From Thraustochytrium sp. TN22 (lineage: Eukaryota; Sar; Bigyra; Thraustochytrida; Thraustochytriidae), in NCBI GenBank assembly GCA_013306675.1, contig JABLUY010000231.1, forward strand, positions 1 through 57,916: 57,916 nt of DNA. Direction: 5' to 3'. Within the stretch, counting starts at the first letter, position 1, and each line of letters opens with the position of its first letter. Under the pieces are notes generated by a model. It made no database searches. It saw nothing but the letters and a program-made list of their open reading frames with translations, and was not told where the DNA came from. The translations under genes and the position numbers were made by a program. Positions 22,026 to 31,692 of the stretch are shown piece after piece.

Positions 22026-23204
22026 ATGTCGGGCGTGAACAGGTTCTCGGTGAGCGTGGGGCGCGCGCTGCCGGGCATGCAGGATGTGGGGCGCAACGCG
22101 AGCAGCAACATCAAGGCGTCGCCGAGGCTGGTGAAGATGATCGAGGAGGCGGCCGCCGACTCCGGGTGCGTCAAGGTGGAGGTGAACGGCGAGACGCTCG
22201 CCGGCACGCGGCTGCTGCAGAGCGGCAGCTCCGCGGCCCTGTCGTGGGAGGGCAAGCTGGACAAGCTGGCGCGCCATGTGGACAGCACCACGCCGTGCAT
22301 CTTCGTGCTCTTCCGCCGGCCGGAGAGCTGCCTGCTCATCAAGTACATCCCCGAGATGGCCAGGACCCGCGTCAAGATGCTCTACGCGAGCTCCATCTCC
22401 AGCGTCAAGGACGCCATTCGCGTGCTGGGCGACGTGCAGATCGAGGAGTACAATGTCTCCGGCCCGGAGGAGCTCTCTGCCGAGGAGTACAACCGCATGA
22501 AGAGCATCGAGGCGCCGCTCACCGAGGCCGAGCTCGCGCGCCGCGAGCAGGACGAGGCCGAGACCGCCGGCTCCTATTCCATGCTCGCCCGTCTCTCCGT
22601 GCGCAACCCGATCGCGCTCCCCGGCATGAGCGGCCGCGACACCGTCATGTCCAAGGACATGAAGCGCAAGCTCGGAATCCTCGATGACGATGACGAAGAC
22701 GAGGAGGACGACGTGGAGGCGGAGGCAGAGGACGAGGACGAGGCTGCCGAGGACGACGCTTCGGAAAAGGCGTCATCTGCCAAGGCCTCGCAGGCGGGCG
22801 AGGATGAGGACGAGGAGGATGAGCCTGAGCCGCGCCGCTCCTCCCGCTCCTCGCGCTCCTCGCGCTCCTCGCGCTCCTCGCGCCGCAGCTCCGGGCGCTC
22901 CTCGACGCGCAGCTCCAAGAGCAAGCCGCAGGCGCAGGCTGTCGAGGCCGTTGAGGAGGAGGTGGAGGAGGAGGAGGAGGAGGAGGACGATGAGGACGAC
23001 CCGGAGCAGTACCCCTACACCCTGGAGGATATCCAACGCATGAAGGAGCTCGAAGAGTATGACGACAATATGGACAAGTCTAAGCTCGAGCTTTACATCA
23101 CCTCCAAGAGCTTCCGCAAGGCCTTTGGAATGCGCAAGTCCGAGTTCGCCGAGCTCCCGGCCTGGAAGCGCATCATGCTCAAGAAGAAGATGGGCATTTT
23201 CTGA
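22026..23204 (+). CDS. Actin-binding protein: single ADF-H domain joined to villin headpiece
   Basis: Predicted cytoskeletal actin-binding protein of 392 residues; the ATG at 22026 is the first in frame. Residues about 25-160 resemble the ADF-homology fold in its twinfilin-like form, with CIFVLFRRPESCLLIKYIPE and the helix start ARTRVKMLYASSISSVKDAI. A linker of about 150 residues follows. It is acidic (Asp/Glu runs around residues 220-265 and 305-325), with a Ser-Arg repeat between. Residues about 328-392 form a villin headpiece, with YPYTLEDIQRM, SKSFRKAFGMRKSEFAELPAWKR (two parts of one helix-turn-helix) and the C-terminal KKKMGIF. The headpiece binds F-actin in villin and dematin, and ADF-H binds actin monomers or filament sides. 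Twinfilins normally have two ADF-H domains and no headpiece, so this combination is unusual. Both domain calls are strong. Confidence 0.9.
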   Translation: MSGVNRFSVSVGRALPGMQDVGRNASSNIKASPRLVKMIEEAAADSGCVKVEVNGETLAGTRLLQSGSSAALSWEGKLDKLARHVDSTTPCIFVLFRRPESCLLIKYIPEMARTRVKMLYASSISSVKDAIRVLGDVQIEEYNVSGPEELSAEEYNRMKSIEAPLTEAELARREQDEAETAGSYSMLARLSVRNPIALPGMSGRDTVMSKDMKRKLGILDDDDEDEEDDVEAEAEDEDEAAEDDASEKASSAKASQAGEDEDEEDEPEPRRSSRSSRSSRSSRSSRRSSGRSSTRSSKSKPQAQAVEAVEEEVEEEEEEEDDEDDPEQYPYTLEDIQRMKELEEYDDNMDKSKLELYITSKSFRKAFGMRKSEFAELPAWKRIMLKKKMGIF

Positions 23205-24018
23205 GGAGCTTTCGTTCTGCCTGTGCAGCCTGCCTGCATGCATGTAGACCCGCTGTCGCCTCGCCTCGGGCTGCAAAAGCAATTTTGTTGTGTTCGTTGT
23301 GTGTTCGTTGTCTCCCTTTTCCCTCAGGCTGTGCCATTAGGCCGTGCCACGCAGCCGTGCCACGCAGCCGTGCCAACGGCGAGATGCCTGGCAGGCCACG
23401 AGCTTTCGATTCGAGGCGACTCGTGAGGATCCTCCCAATAGTAAAAACTGAACTGCAAAAGGTAGACCCAGGCGTAAGTTGCTTGGCTTCAAAATGCAAG
23501 AGCAACATTCATGATGATTTCTGGCCAGCGTCTTGCCCATGATGCAAAGCTTTTTTACCGCGGGCAAGCTGCCTGCTGGGCCTTTCCAAGCTACCGAGTC
23601 GCGCGCTCTCTGATTTTGCTTCTCCTTGCTCTTTCCTTTTCAGTCTGCTTCTTCTGGCATCTTCTGCTGGCTCATGGCTGGGTCCCGCAGCCTTTCCTCA
23701 TCTCGCCACTGCTCGTTGCTCCGAGTCCGGGACTCCGGGACTTCTCCGCTTCGTGCAGCGTCGGTAGCGACGTAGAGCTCAAGCGCGAGCAAGCGCGAGC
23801 ACGCGCGGCGAGCACGCCACGGCACGGCACGCCACGGCGCGGGCAGGCTCGGGTTCGGGGCGCGGTCCCGCAAAGCGGGACGGGCTGTGCACGCGCGCCA
23901 CACGCGCCGCCGCCGAAGGAGGGAGAAAGCAACTTGAAGAAAGAAAGAAAGAAAGAAAGGCAGGCCGGCCCAAGGCCGGCTGTACCTAACGCGGCGCGCG
24001 CGGCGGCGGCGCGGCGGC

Positions 24019-24052
<34 letters not shown>

Positions 24053-24070
24053 GGCGGCGGCGGCGGCGCG
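23205..24070. other. Intergenic region and CGG-repeat leader before the MPDU1 gene
   Basis: The first 600 bases are of lower GC and show no gene. A (GAAA)n tract lies at about 23937-23958 and a CGG-rich tract fills the 75 bases before the ATG. A 211-codon open frame here has no recognisable content. Confidence 0.65.
23996..24070. repeat. CGG/GGC triplet repeat immediately before the MPDU1 start codon
   Basis: GGC/CGG triplets with occasional GCG interruptions cover about 75 bases and abut the ATG at 24071. The tract therefore forms the end of the 5' untranslated leader. Confidence 0.9.
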
Positions 24071-25462
24071 ATGGCGGACGACGACTTCGCGGACGACCAG
24101 CTGCGGCTGGAGGCGACCGGCGGCGATGAGGACCTGGCCGGGCTGAGCGAGGGCGAGCGCGAGGCGTACCTGGCGGAGAGGGCGGAGCGCGCCGCGCAAA
24201 AGGACGACATGCTGCGGTCGCAGCTGGGCGTGTACGGGAAGAAGGCCGTGATAGGCGGCCGCGGCAAGGGCCGCAAGGGCAAGAACCGAGGCCCTGGCCA
24301 AGGCCGCGCAGGCGGCGGCGGCGGCGGCGCCCACGGTGGTGGGCTCCACGAGGAGGACGACGACAGCGAGCCCGAGGAGCACGTGGCGGCGACGCGCGGC
24401 GGCGACGCGCTGGGACGCAAGAAGGCGCAGCGGCAAAAGGCGCTCGACATGGAGCGCGAGACGCGGCAGGCGCTCAAGCACAACCGCAAGGGGCGGGGCG
24501 GCGGCGCACACGACGAAGAGGACGCCGAGGCCGAGGAACGCCGCCTCTCGCGCATGCGCAAGCTCAAGGACCTGCAGCGCGAGCTGGACGACTCCGACTC
24601 AGAGGCCGGCGAGCAGGCTGGCTCGCTGCTGGAGCGCCTCGGCGGCCGCGCAGGCCGCCGCGCCGGTCGCCGCGCTTCGCGACGCGGTGTCGACCTCGAC
24701 GACACGCCGCTCTCCCTGACGCTCTGGATCTTCCTCATCTTTGCCATCGTGGCCTTTGATCGCTCCGTCAAGTTTCTCTCGGCGAACGCCAACCCGGTCG
24801 TCATGTCCAAGATTCTCGGCGGCGTGCTCATCGCCGGCAGCTTCGGGGTCAAGGTGCCGCAGATCGCCAGCATCCTAGAGGCCAAGACCGTCAAGGGCCT
24901 GTCCGCGGTTCGCTCCTACACCACGGTGGTCTCGCTCGTGCTCATCGTCGTCTACTCGCTCGCGCACGGCCACCCCTTCACCTCCTGGGGTGACAGCCTC
25001 TCGGTACTCGCGCAGGAGCTCATCATCATCGGCCTCATGTGGCGCTTCGGCGACACGCCGCCCGCGCAACAGGTCGTGCTTGCGCTGTCCTTCGCGACCT
25101 TTGTCGGCGGCGTCGCCAGCGCCGCCATGCGCACGCGCCCCGAGCGCCTCTGGGCTATGCCGCTGCTCTCCACCGCCATCAGTCTCTCGGGCTCAATACC
25201 GCAGATCGTCGAGAACGCGCGCAACAAGCACACCGGCCCGCTCTCCTTCGTCACGCAGCTTATGATGTTCATGGGCGTGCTCACGCGCGTCTTCACCACG
25301 ATCACCGAGGTGAATGACCCAGTTGTCCTCGGCTCCTTCGTTCTCGCCACCCTCGTCAACGGCATCTTGCTCGGCCAGATCCTCGCCTTCTGGGCCAACA
25401 CCAAGCGTGTTCTTGCCAAGGAGGCCAAGAAGCAGCACCGCCGCTCGCTCAGGGAGGAATGA
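24071..25462 (+). CDS. MPDU1: MPDU1-like PQ-loop membrane protein with long N-terminal extension
   Basis: Relative of mannose-P-dolichol utilisation defect 1, an ER membrane protein needed to use dolichol-phosphate mannose and glucose in glycan and GPI assembly. The product is 463 residues from the ATG at 24071; animal MPDU1 has about 250. Residues about 215-455 match MPDU1: GSFGVKVPQIASILEAKTVK is the first PQ loop, HGHPFTSWGDSLSVLAQELI follows, and SGSIPQIVENARNKHTGPLS is the second PQ loop. LTRVFTTITEVNDPVVLGSF and LVNGILLGQILAFW follow, with about seven membrane helices in all. The first 215 residues are extra: charged, predicted disordered or coiled, with a Gly-rich basic patch (GGRGKGRKGKNRGPGQG) and many Arg/Glu. 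They probably face the cytosol. A Lys/Arg-rich C-terminus (KKQHRRSLREE) could act in ER retention. Confidence 0.88.
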   Translation: MADDDFADDQLRLEATGGDEDLAGLSEGEREAYLAERAERAAQKDDMLRSQLGVYGKKAVIGGRGKGRKGKNRGPGQGRAGGGGGGAHGGGLHEEDDDSEPEEHVAATRGGDALGRKKAQRQKALDMERETRQALKHNRKGRGGGAHDEEDAEAEERRLSRMRKLKDLQRELDDSDSEAGEQAGSLLERLGGRAGRRAGRRASRRGVDLDDTPLSLTLWIFLIFAIVAFDRSVKFLSANANPVVMSKILGGVLIAGSFGVKVPQIASILEAKTVKGLSAVRSYTTVVSLVLIVVYSLAHGHPFTSWGDSLSVLAQELIIIGLMWRFGDTPPAQQVVLALSFATFVGGVASAAMRTRPERLWAMPLLSTAISLSGSIPQIVENARNKHTGPLSFVTQLMMFMGVLTRVFTTITEVNDPVVLGSFVLATLVNGILLGQILAFWANTKRVLAKEAKKQHRRSLREE

Positions 25463-25763
25463 GTGAGTGAATGAGTGAGTGAGTGAGAGGACAAGGAGAA
25501 ATCACCTGACCACCACTCACGTTCTCGTGCCCGGCGCCGCATTGCGGCCCAGGCCTGCCTTCTCTCTCCCGCTCTCCGCTCTTCCCATTGCATCTTATTT
25601 CCCTATATTTTGCATGCATGCACTGCAAAGAATGTTTGATCTCAAGTTTTTCTCACTCCCAACCGCCATGACAAACACAAACACAAACACGAAGACACAG
25701 ACACAGACACAGACACGCAAACACAAAACACCAAATTCTTCAGCTACTCTTCGCAACAACCAT
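25463..25763. other. Convergent 3' flank with GAGT and ACAAAC/ACAGAC repeats
   Basis: These 301 bases lie between the ends of the MPDU1 (+) and EGF (-) genes. A (GAGT)n tract begins at the MPDU1 stop codon (about 25459-25488), and an A/C-rich repeat of ACAAAC then ACAGAC units occupies about 25671-25729. No gene is seen. Confidence 0.8.
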
Positions 25764-28027
25764 TTACTCATCGGAAGAGGAAGTGCCCCAAGGCACCTTC
25801 CAGCCGCAGTCCGCGCGCTCGCCCGAGCTGCCATTGCCGTCGCTGGACGCAAAGCCTGAAAAGCACTCGCACGCGCCGGTCTCGTAGTTGCACAGCCCGC
25901 GGCCCGAGCACACAATGTTCTCCCTGGTGCCACGCGTGCTGCTCACGCCGTCGAGCGACCCGCCGTCCACGGCAATGTCCAGTGCCACCGTCGTCGAGGA
26001 GTGCGACAGGTCGGCGCCCTGCGACGCGGTGAAGGCGACCAGGTCAGGCAGGTCGCCAAACTCCTGCGTGAAAGTTACCAGGGCGATGTTCGTGCCGCTG
26101 AAGGTACACAGCGACGAGCCCAAGGTATACGATACCGACACGTCCGTGATGGTGTCGAGGGCACTCAGCGCGACGCGCAAGGCTTCCTCGTCCGCGTCGT
26201 ACGGGATGGCGTCCGTCGTTTGCTGCCGAAAGTAGAGCTTCAGGTTCCCGCCGTCCGCCTTGCAGCGGATCGCCTGCACCTCGAAGTCCTGGCCGTCCGT
26301 CTCTGGGTCGTCACCCGTCGGGCAGCTCATCAGGGAGCAGTCGTGGCCCTCAAAGCCATCGTCGCACAGGCAGCCCTTGATCATGTCGTAGTCCCAGCGG
26401 TCCGGGTCGTTCGGCGTCTGCCCGTACGTGGTAGGCGCCGCATCGCCGTTCAGTGTTGCCTTGTCCGCGAGCTGCGACATGGAAAGGCACTGCCCGTGGC
26501 CAGAGCACTCCGTCGGCGACCCGGGGCAGCTCATCTGGTCGCACGCCGACCCGGTGAACCCGGTGTGGCATAGGCACTCGCCCGTCGCCGTGTCGCACGT
26601 GCCCATGTTGCTGCACTCCTCCAGCTGGTGCGCCCGGTTGTCCGAGATCGGCAGGTCGAACCAGCTCTTACCCTTGGGGCACGTGCGGATCGAGCAGTCG
26701 CCAGACTGCCAACCCAGCGAGCACGTGCACCGGAACTGAGGTGACTGCGAGCACGTACCGTGCCCGCTGCACGCAATCAGGCCCGGACACGCCTGAACCT
26801 CGGCCGACTCATAGCCGCAATCGCCACCTGCACACGTGTTTGGTTTTGTTTTCGTTCGTTAGTTTGCCGATTCAAGCCAACCCACACTTCACAACACCCG
26901 CTTCTCCATTCTTTCTCCTCCTCCTCCTCCACCACCACCACCACCACTGGCTGCTGTTGCTCTCATGTTGCCGCTGACAAAATAAACGTACGATCACCCT
27001 CGTTGCCACGGCCGTCACTCGTGACAAAGTTTGTAAAGCACGTGCAAATGCCGGTCGTCAGATCACACGAGCCCCGCCGCGAGCAGTACTCGTTCTCCTT
27101 GGTGCCCATGATGGAGTTCGTCAGGTCCAACGCACTGCCGTCGTACGCAAAGGTCAAGCCCGTGCCGCCGCACAAGTCATAGTCGGCCACATTCGGGTCG
27201 GAACAGCTCTCAATGCTCGTTGACTGGGAGTACAGATTGGTCACGTCGCCGAACTGCTCTGTAAAGGTGACCGAGACCACCTGCTCCGCAGCACTTAGAC
27301 AGACAGCCAGACCGTTTTGCGAAAAGGACACTGAGATGTCGCCCACGCCCGGCACTGCCTCCAAAAGGGTCTCGAACTCCGCCAGCAGCGTGTTGGCCGG
27401 AATGGGCTCGCTCGTAAAGTCGCCCATGGTCAGCGTAAACGAGCCCGTCGACGCCTTGCACTTGAACAGCTGCACCTCATCCGCCTGCGAGGTCGTCATT
27501 GGGTCGTCGCCGCGCGGGCACTCGCGCTCTGAGCAGTCAAAGCCCGTGAACCCTTGATCGCACAGGCAGCCGTACACCTTCTCCGCGTCCCAGACCGTCT
27601 CATAGTCGTAGACCGTGCCGAGGCCCGGACTCTTGTACTTGGCCTGATACCGCATGTCCACGCAGCGGCCGCGCCCCCAGCAGTCGTTCGGGCACGTGCT
27701 GATCTGGCACGCGCGCCCGCTAAAGCCCAGGTCGCACACGCACTGCCCGGTCTCGCGGTCGCACGAGCCGCGGTTCGAGCACTCCGCCTCGTTGTGTGCA
27801 ACGTCCACGTCCGTTGCCGCATCATTCCACGCCACGCCCACCGGGCAGCTCCGCTGCGAGCAGTCGCCGCCAAAGTATCCGTCAAAGCACGCGCACGACG
27901 TCAGCTGGCACAGCCCGTGCCCCGAGCACATATTCGGGCACGGCCCGCTGCTCGATTGCGCCTTCGTCGTCGCCACCATCGCCAGCGCCGCCAGCACGGC
28001 GCCCAGCGCCGCGCTGCCGCGCACCAT
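25764..28027 (-). CDS. Secreted protein with eight EGF-like domains in two tandem modules
   Basis: Predicted extracellular glycoprotein of 699 residues. Two exons are inferred: 28027-26992 and 26827-25764. The donor GATC/GTACGT and the acceptor GTGTGCAG/GTGGCG join in phase 1 to give GDRGDCGYE, which mirrors GERADCGW at the end of the second module. The N-terminus MVRGSAALGAVLAALAMVAT is a signal peptide. Each module holds three EGF-like units (CSGHGxC, CSNxGxC, then a longer third unit), a roughly 120-residue spacer (starting GDDPMTTSQADEVQ or GDDPETDGQDFEVQ) and a fourth EGF unit with a DG-G-GxR-DCG tail. The two modules align along their length, so the gene arose by internal duplication. 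No membrane anchor is visible. The ligand is unknown. The 164-nt intron has GGT-rich (sense strand) repeats. Confidence 0.85.
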
Positions 28028-28612
28028 GGCCCCCGCCAAAAGTGCCTTTTTCTCTCAGTCCGAGTCCGCAAGCCTGTTCCACGCCACGCCACGCCACGCC
28101 GCGCGCGCTGCACGCACGCACGCCCGCACGCACGCCCGCACGCACGTGCGAGGCGAGCGAGCGAGCGAGCGAGCGAGCGAGCACGCCACCTAGCCAGCCA
28201 GCAAGCAAGCAAGCCGGCCAGAGAGAGATCTGCCTGCCGCTTCGGACGCTCCACCTTTTCTCTCTTGCGCACGCGCAACCGGTGAACGAACGTCTGTCTC
28301 CTCCTGCTCCGCTCACGCTCCGCTCAGGCTGGCGCCGCTCAGGAGTCTCGCCGCAGTGTGCGTGCAGGGCAGAACTTGGGGAAAAATGCTTCCATCTATC
28401 CGTTGAAGAGACATCGTGCACGATGTCGATACCGTGCACGCAGACGAATCAAGGAAAGAAAGAGGCCTATGCGCGGATGGGCCGCGGCGGCTTTGGCTGG
28501 CCAGGACCAGCCAGAGGTCGCGGCGCGGCAGACCCGGAGGGCTGCAGCGGGGCGGCGGGCGCAGGGGCTGGGGGCGGGCGGCTGGGGGCGGCAGCGCGCT
28601 GGCGAAGCCGCG
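28028..28612. promoter_or_regulatory. Head-to-head promoter region, EGF gene and PWP2
   Basis: These 585 bases separate two divergent starts and probably carry both promoters. They contain CGCACGCC repeats (about 28105-28145), a (GAGC)n tract (about 28152-28182) and GCACGATGTCGATACCGTGC (28429-28448), part of a small imperfect palindrome. No core element was recognised with confidence. Confidence 0.5.
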
Positions 28613-31495
28613 ATGAAGTTCAACTACCGGTTCCGCGACCTGCTGGGCGTGAGCTACGCGAATGGCAACGTGGTCTTCGACGCCGGCACGGGGAACCAGC
28701 TGCTCTCGGGCGTGGGCAACCGCGTGCGCGTGTTCGACCTGGTCAACAACACGGCGGAGACGATGCCGTTTGAGCTGCGCCGGAACGTGCGCTGCATCTG
28801 CCTGTCGAACGACAACCGGCTGCTGGTCGTCGCGGACACGGAGGGCCGCGGCCTGCTGGTCAACTTCGCGACGCGCAAGGTGCTGCACCGCTTCAACATG
28901 AAGGGCAAGGTGCGCGTCATGGCCTTCAGCCCGGACAACCAGTACCTCGCAATTAGCGTGGGCCGCCACGTCCAGGTCTGGCGCACTCCGGGTGGCCTGC
29001 AGAAGGAGTTCTCTCCGCTCGTCCTGCACCGCACCTACACGGGCCACCACGACGCGGTCGTGAGCATCTCCTGGTCGCCCTCGGGCCGCTACTTCGCCAC
29101 CGGCTCCAAGGACATGAGCGCGCGAGTCTACTCGCTCGAGCCGGAGAAGGACTTTGTGGTCGTCACACTCTCGGGCCACAAGGACTACATTGTCAGCGTC
29201 TTTTTCGCTGAGAACGAGCTCGTGTACACGCTGTCCCGAGACGGCTCCCTGATCGTCTGGCGCTGGAACTGGAGCGCGCTCGACGAGCTGGCCGATGAGG
29301 ACGCCCAGGCCAGCGACGAGGACATGGAGGAGCAGGAGCAGGAGGAGGAGGAGGAGGCGGCGCGGGGCACCGCGCAGGCCAAGGCGAAGGGGTCCGTCGC
29401 CTCCAGGATACTCGCCTCTGGCGGCGACGCTGATGCGGACGCGGACGCGGACTCCGACGCGGGCGCCTCCAAGCCGCTGAGCATCAAGCTCGGCGAGTGG
29501 CAGCGCGAGGCGCGCCACTTCGTGCAACGTGACCACGCCAACGTGCACTGTGCGTCGCTGCACGCCGGCAAGAACTTGCTCCTGGTTGGCATGGACAGCG
29601 GCGTCTTCTCGCTCTTCGAAATGCCCTCCGGCACGCACCTCGAGTCGCTCAGCGTCTCGCAGCACGAGCTGCGCACCGCCGCCATCAACTGTACCGGCGA
29701 GTGGGTCGCCCTGGCTTCGGCCAAGCTCGGCCAGGTCCTCGTCTGGGAATGGCAGTCCGAGACCTACGTGCTCAAGCAACAGGGCCACTTCTACGACCTC
29801 AACGTCAGCGCCTACTCACCGGACGGTCAGCTTGTCGCGACCGGCGGCGACGACGCCAAGCTCAAGCTCTGGAGCACCACCTCGGGCTTTTGCTTTGTTA
29901 CCTTCACCGAACACCAAGCGCCCATTACTGGCGTCACCTTTGTCGGCGACGCCGGCAACGCCGTCGTCACCTCCAGCCTCGACGGCACGGTGCGCGCCTT
30001 TGACCTCGTGCGCTACCGCAACTTCCGCACCATGGTCACGCCCACGCCCACGCAGCTCACCTGCCTGGCCGTCGATGGCCAGGGCGAGGTTGTGTGCGCC
30101 GGTGCCGTCGACCCGCCCGAGATCTACGTCTGGTCGCTGCAGACCGGCCGCCTGCTTGACGTGCTGGCCGGCCATGAGGGCCCGGTATCGTCGCTCGCCT
30201 TCTCGCCGCTGCGCCCCATGCTCGCCTCCACCTCCTGGGACCGTACGCTGCGCTTCTGGGAACCCTACAGCAGCACAGCGCCCACTGAGACCAAGGAGGT
30301 GGGCAGCGACGGCCTCTGCGTGGCTTTTCGCCCTGACGGCCGCGAGGTCTGCGTCGGCGCGCTCAGCGGTCAGCTGCTCTTCTGGGATGTCGACTCGGGC
30401 CTTCAGACGGGCAGCATCTCCGGCGCCAAGGACGTCGCTGGCGGCCGCCGCTCGCATGACCGGGTTGCGGCCAAGAATGCCACGCACAACAAGCACTTCT
30501 CTAGCGTCTGCTATACGGCCGATGGCTCCTGCGTCATCGCCGGCGGCCGCAGCAAGTTTGTCTGCATCTACCAGGTCGAGCAGCGCGTGCTGCTGAAGAA
30601 ATACCAGCTCTCGCACAACCGCTCCCTCGACGGCGTCCTGGACAAGCTCAACTCCAAGAATATGACCGAGGGCGGCGCCGCCGACCTGCTCGACGTTAGC
30701 GACGCCTCTGATTCCGAGGGCGAGGACTACGCCGCGCGCGCGCGCGCGCTGCCGGGCGCCTCGCGCGGCGACCTCGGCAAGCGCATCACCAAGCCCGAGA
30801 TCCGCTCCAAGTGCGTGCAGTTCTCCCCCAACGGCCAGGAGTGGGCGGCTGCCACCACTGAGGGGCTCATGATCTACGCACTTGACAACGCCATGCTCTT
30901 CGACCCGTTCCAGCTCGACGAGGACGTCACGCCGGCGCGCGTGCGCGACCTCGCGCGCAAGGGCGACCACGGCCGCGCGCTCATCCTCGCGCTCCACCTC
31001 GGCGAGGCCGACCTGCTCACTGAGACCTACCGCGCCGTGCCCTCTGAGAGCATCCAGCTCGTCGCACGCAGTCTTCCGGTCGTCTACGTAGCGCGCGTGC
31101 TCGACCTCATCGCCGCCGAGGTCTCCTCCTCGCCCAACCTGCAGCACCACCTGGCCTGGGGCAAGGCGCTGCTTACCGTGCACCAGGACCGCCTCCGCGA
31201 CCAGTCCAAGCAGTTCATGTCGTCCTTTCGCGCACTGCAAAAGGCCATCACCACGCAGAGCAAGGACCTCACGCGTCTCTGCGACGAGAATATGTACACC
31301 CTCTCCTTCCTCACTTCCGCCAAGCGCCACAAGGCCACCTCGGACCTCTTTAGCGTCGTCCCGGCCAACAACGAGGACGACGAGGACGATGAGAAGACCA
31401 GCGGCGTTGCCGCTCCGACCGCCGCCGACGGCAAGGGCGAGGTCAAGGCCAACGGGACCGCCAACTCAAAGGCCAAGAAGCCCCGTCACCACTAA
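28613..31495 (+). CDS. PWP2: PWP2 (UTP1), WD40 component of the small-subunit processome
   Basis: Nucleolar WD40 protein of the UTP-B complex, needed for 18S rRNA maturation. The product is 960 residues, near the family's 920. The start MKFNYRFRDLLGVSYANGNV matches the conserved N-terminus; upstream in-frame ATGs do not. Two WD40 propellers are visible. Strong family stretches include GSKDMSARVYSLE, LVWEWQSETYVLKQQGHFYD, SGFCFVTFTEHQAPITGVTF, FDLVRYRNFRTMVTPTPTQL and WSLQTGRLLDVLAGHEGPVS. A Glu-rich insert lies near residue 240. The C-terminal Utp12 helical domain covers about residues 760-910 (EIRSKCVQFSPNGQEWAA, ALILALHLGEADLLTE). The tail is acidic, then Lys-rich. No intron is needed. Confidence is very high. 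Confidence 0.97.
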   Translation: MKFNYRFRDLLGVSYANGNVVFDAGTGNQLLSGVGNRVRVFDLVNNTAETMPFELRRNVRCICLSNDNRLLVVADTEGRGLLVNFATRKVLHRFNMKGKVRVMAFSPDNQYLAISVGRHVQVWRTPGGLQKEFSPLVLHRTYTGHHDAVVSISWSPSGRYFATGSKDMSARVYSLEPEKDFVVVTLSGHKDYIVSVFFAENELVYTLSRDGSLIVWRWNWSALDELADEDAQASDEDMEEQEQEEEEEAARGTAQAKAKGSVASRILASGGDADADADADSDAGASKPLSIKLGEWQREARHFVQRDHANVHCASLHAGKNLLLVGMDSGVFSLFEMPSGTHLESLSVSQHELRTAAINCTGEWVALASAKLGQVLVWEWQSETYVLKQQGHFYDLNVSAYSPDGQLVATGGDDAKLKLWSTTSGFCFVTFTEHQAPITGVTFVGDAGNAVVTSSLDGTVRAFDLVRYRNFRTMVTPTPTQLTCLAVDGQGEVVCAGAVDPPEIYVWSLQTGRLLDVLAGHEGPVSSLAFSPLRPMLASTSWDRTLRFWEPYSSTAPTETKEVGSDGLCVAFRPDGREVCVGALSGQLLFWDVDSGLQTGSISGAKDVAGGRRSHDRVAAKNATHNKHFSSVCYTADGSCVIAGGRSKFVCIYQVEQRVLLKKYQLSHNRSLDGVLDKLNSKNMTEGGAADLLDVSDASDSEGEDYAARARALPGASRGDLGKRITKPEIRSKCVQFSPNGQEWAAATTEGLMIYALDNAMLFDPFQLDEDVTPARVRDLARKGDHGRALILALHLGEADLLTETYRAVPSESIQLVARSLPVVYVARVLDLIAAEVSSSPNLQHHLAWGKALLTVHQDRLRDQSKQFMSSFRALQKAITTQSKDLTRLCDENMYTLSFLTSAKRHKATSDLFSVVPANNEDDEDDEKTSGVAAPTAADGKGEVKANGTANSKAKKPRHH

Positions 31496-31560
31496 GAGAG
31501 GGAGAGAGAGGGAGAGGGAGAGGGAGAGGGAGAGGGAGAGAGAGAGAGAGAGAGAGAGCG
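31496..31560. repeat. GA-rich repeat after the PWP2 stop codon
   Basis: GAGAGG and GA units begin at the PWP2 stop codon and fill the first third of the 197-base convergent spacer before the end of the methyltransferase gene. Confidence 0.85.
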
Positions 31561-31692
31561 AAGGAAAGAGAGCGAGCGTGTGTATGGTTCCAAGCGTCGC
31601 TGTACCGGGACCGCGTGCGACTGCAACCTTCACAACATGCCTGTATCAGTATTCAGCTTTTGCAAGAGAGACTGTGTCGACTTCTTTTTGTC

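Noticed and set aside
23511-24146. A 211-codon frame overlapping the MPDU1 start
   Set aside because: It ends as Lys/Arg and Gly/Ala runs from GAAA and CGG repeats and overlaps the better supported gene in another frame.
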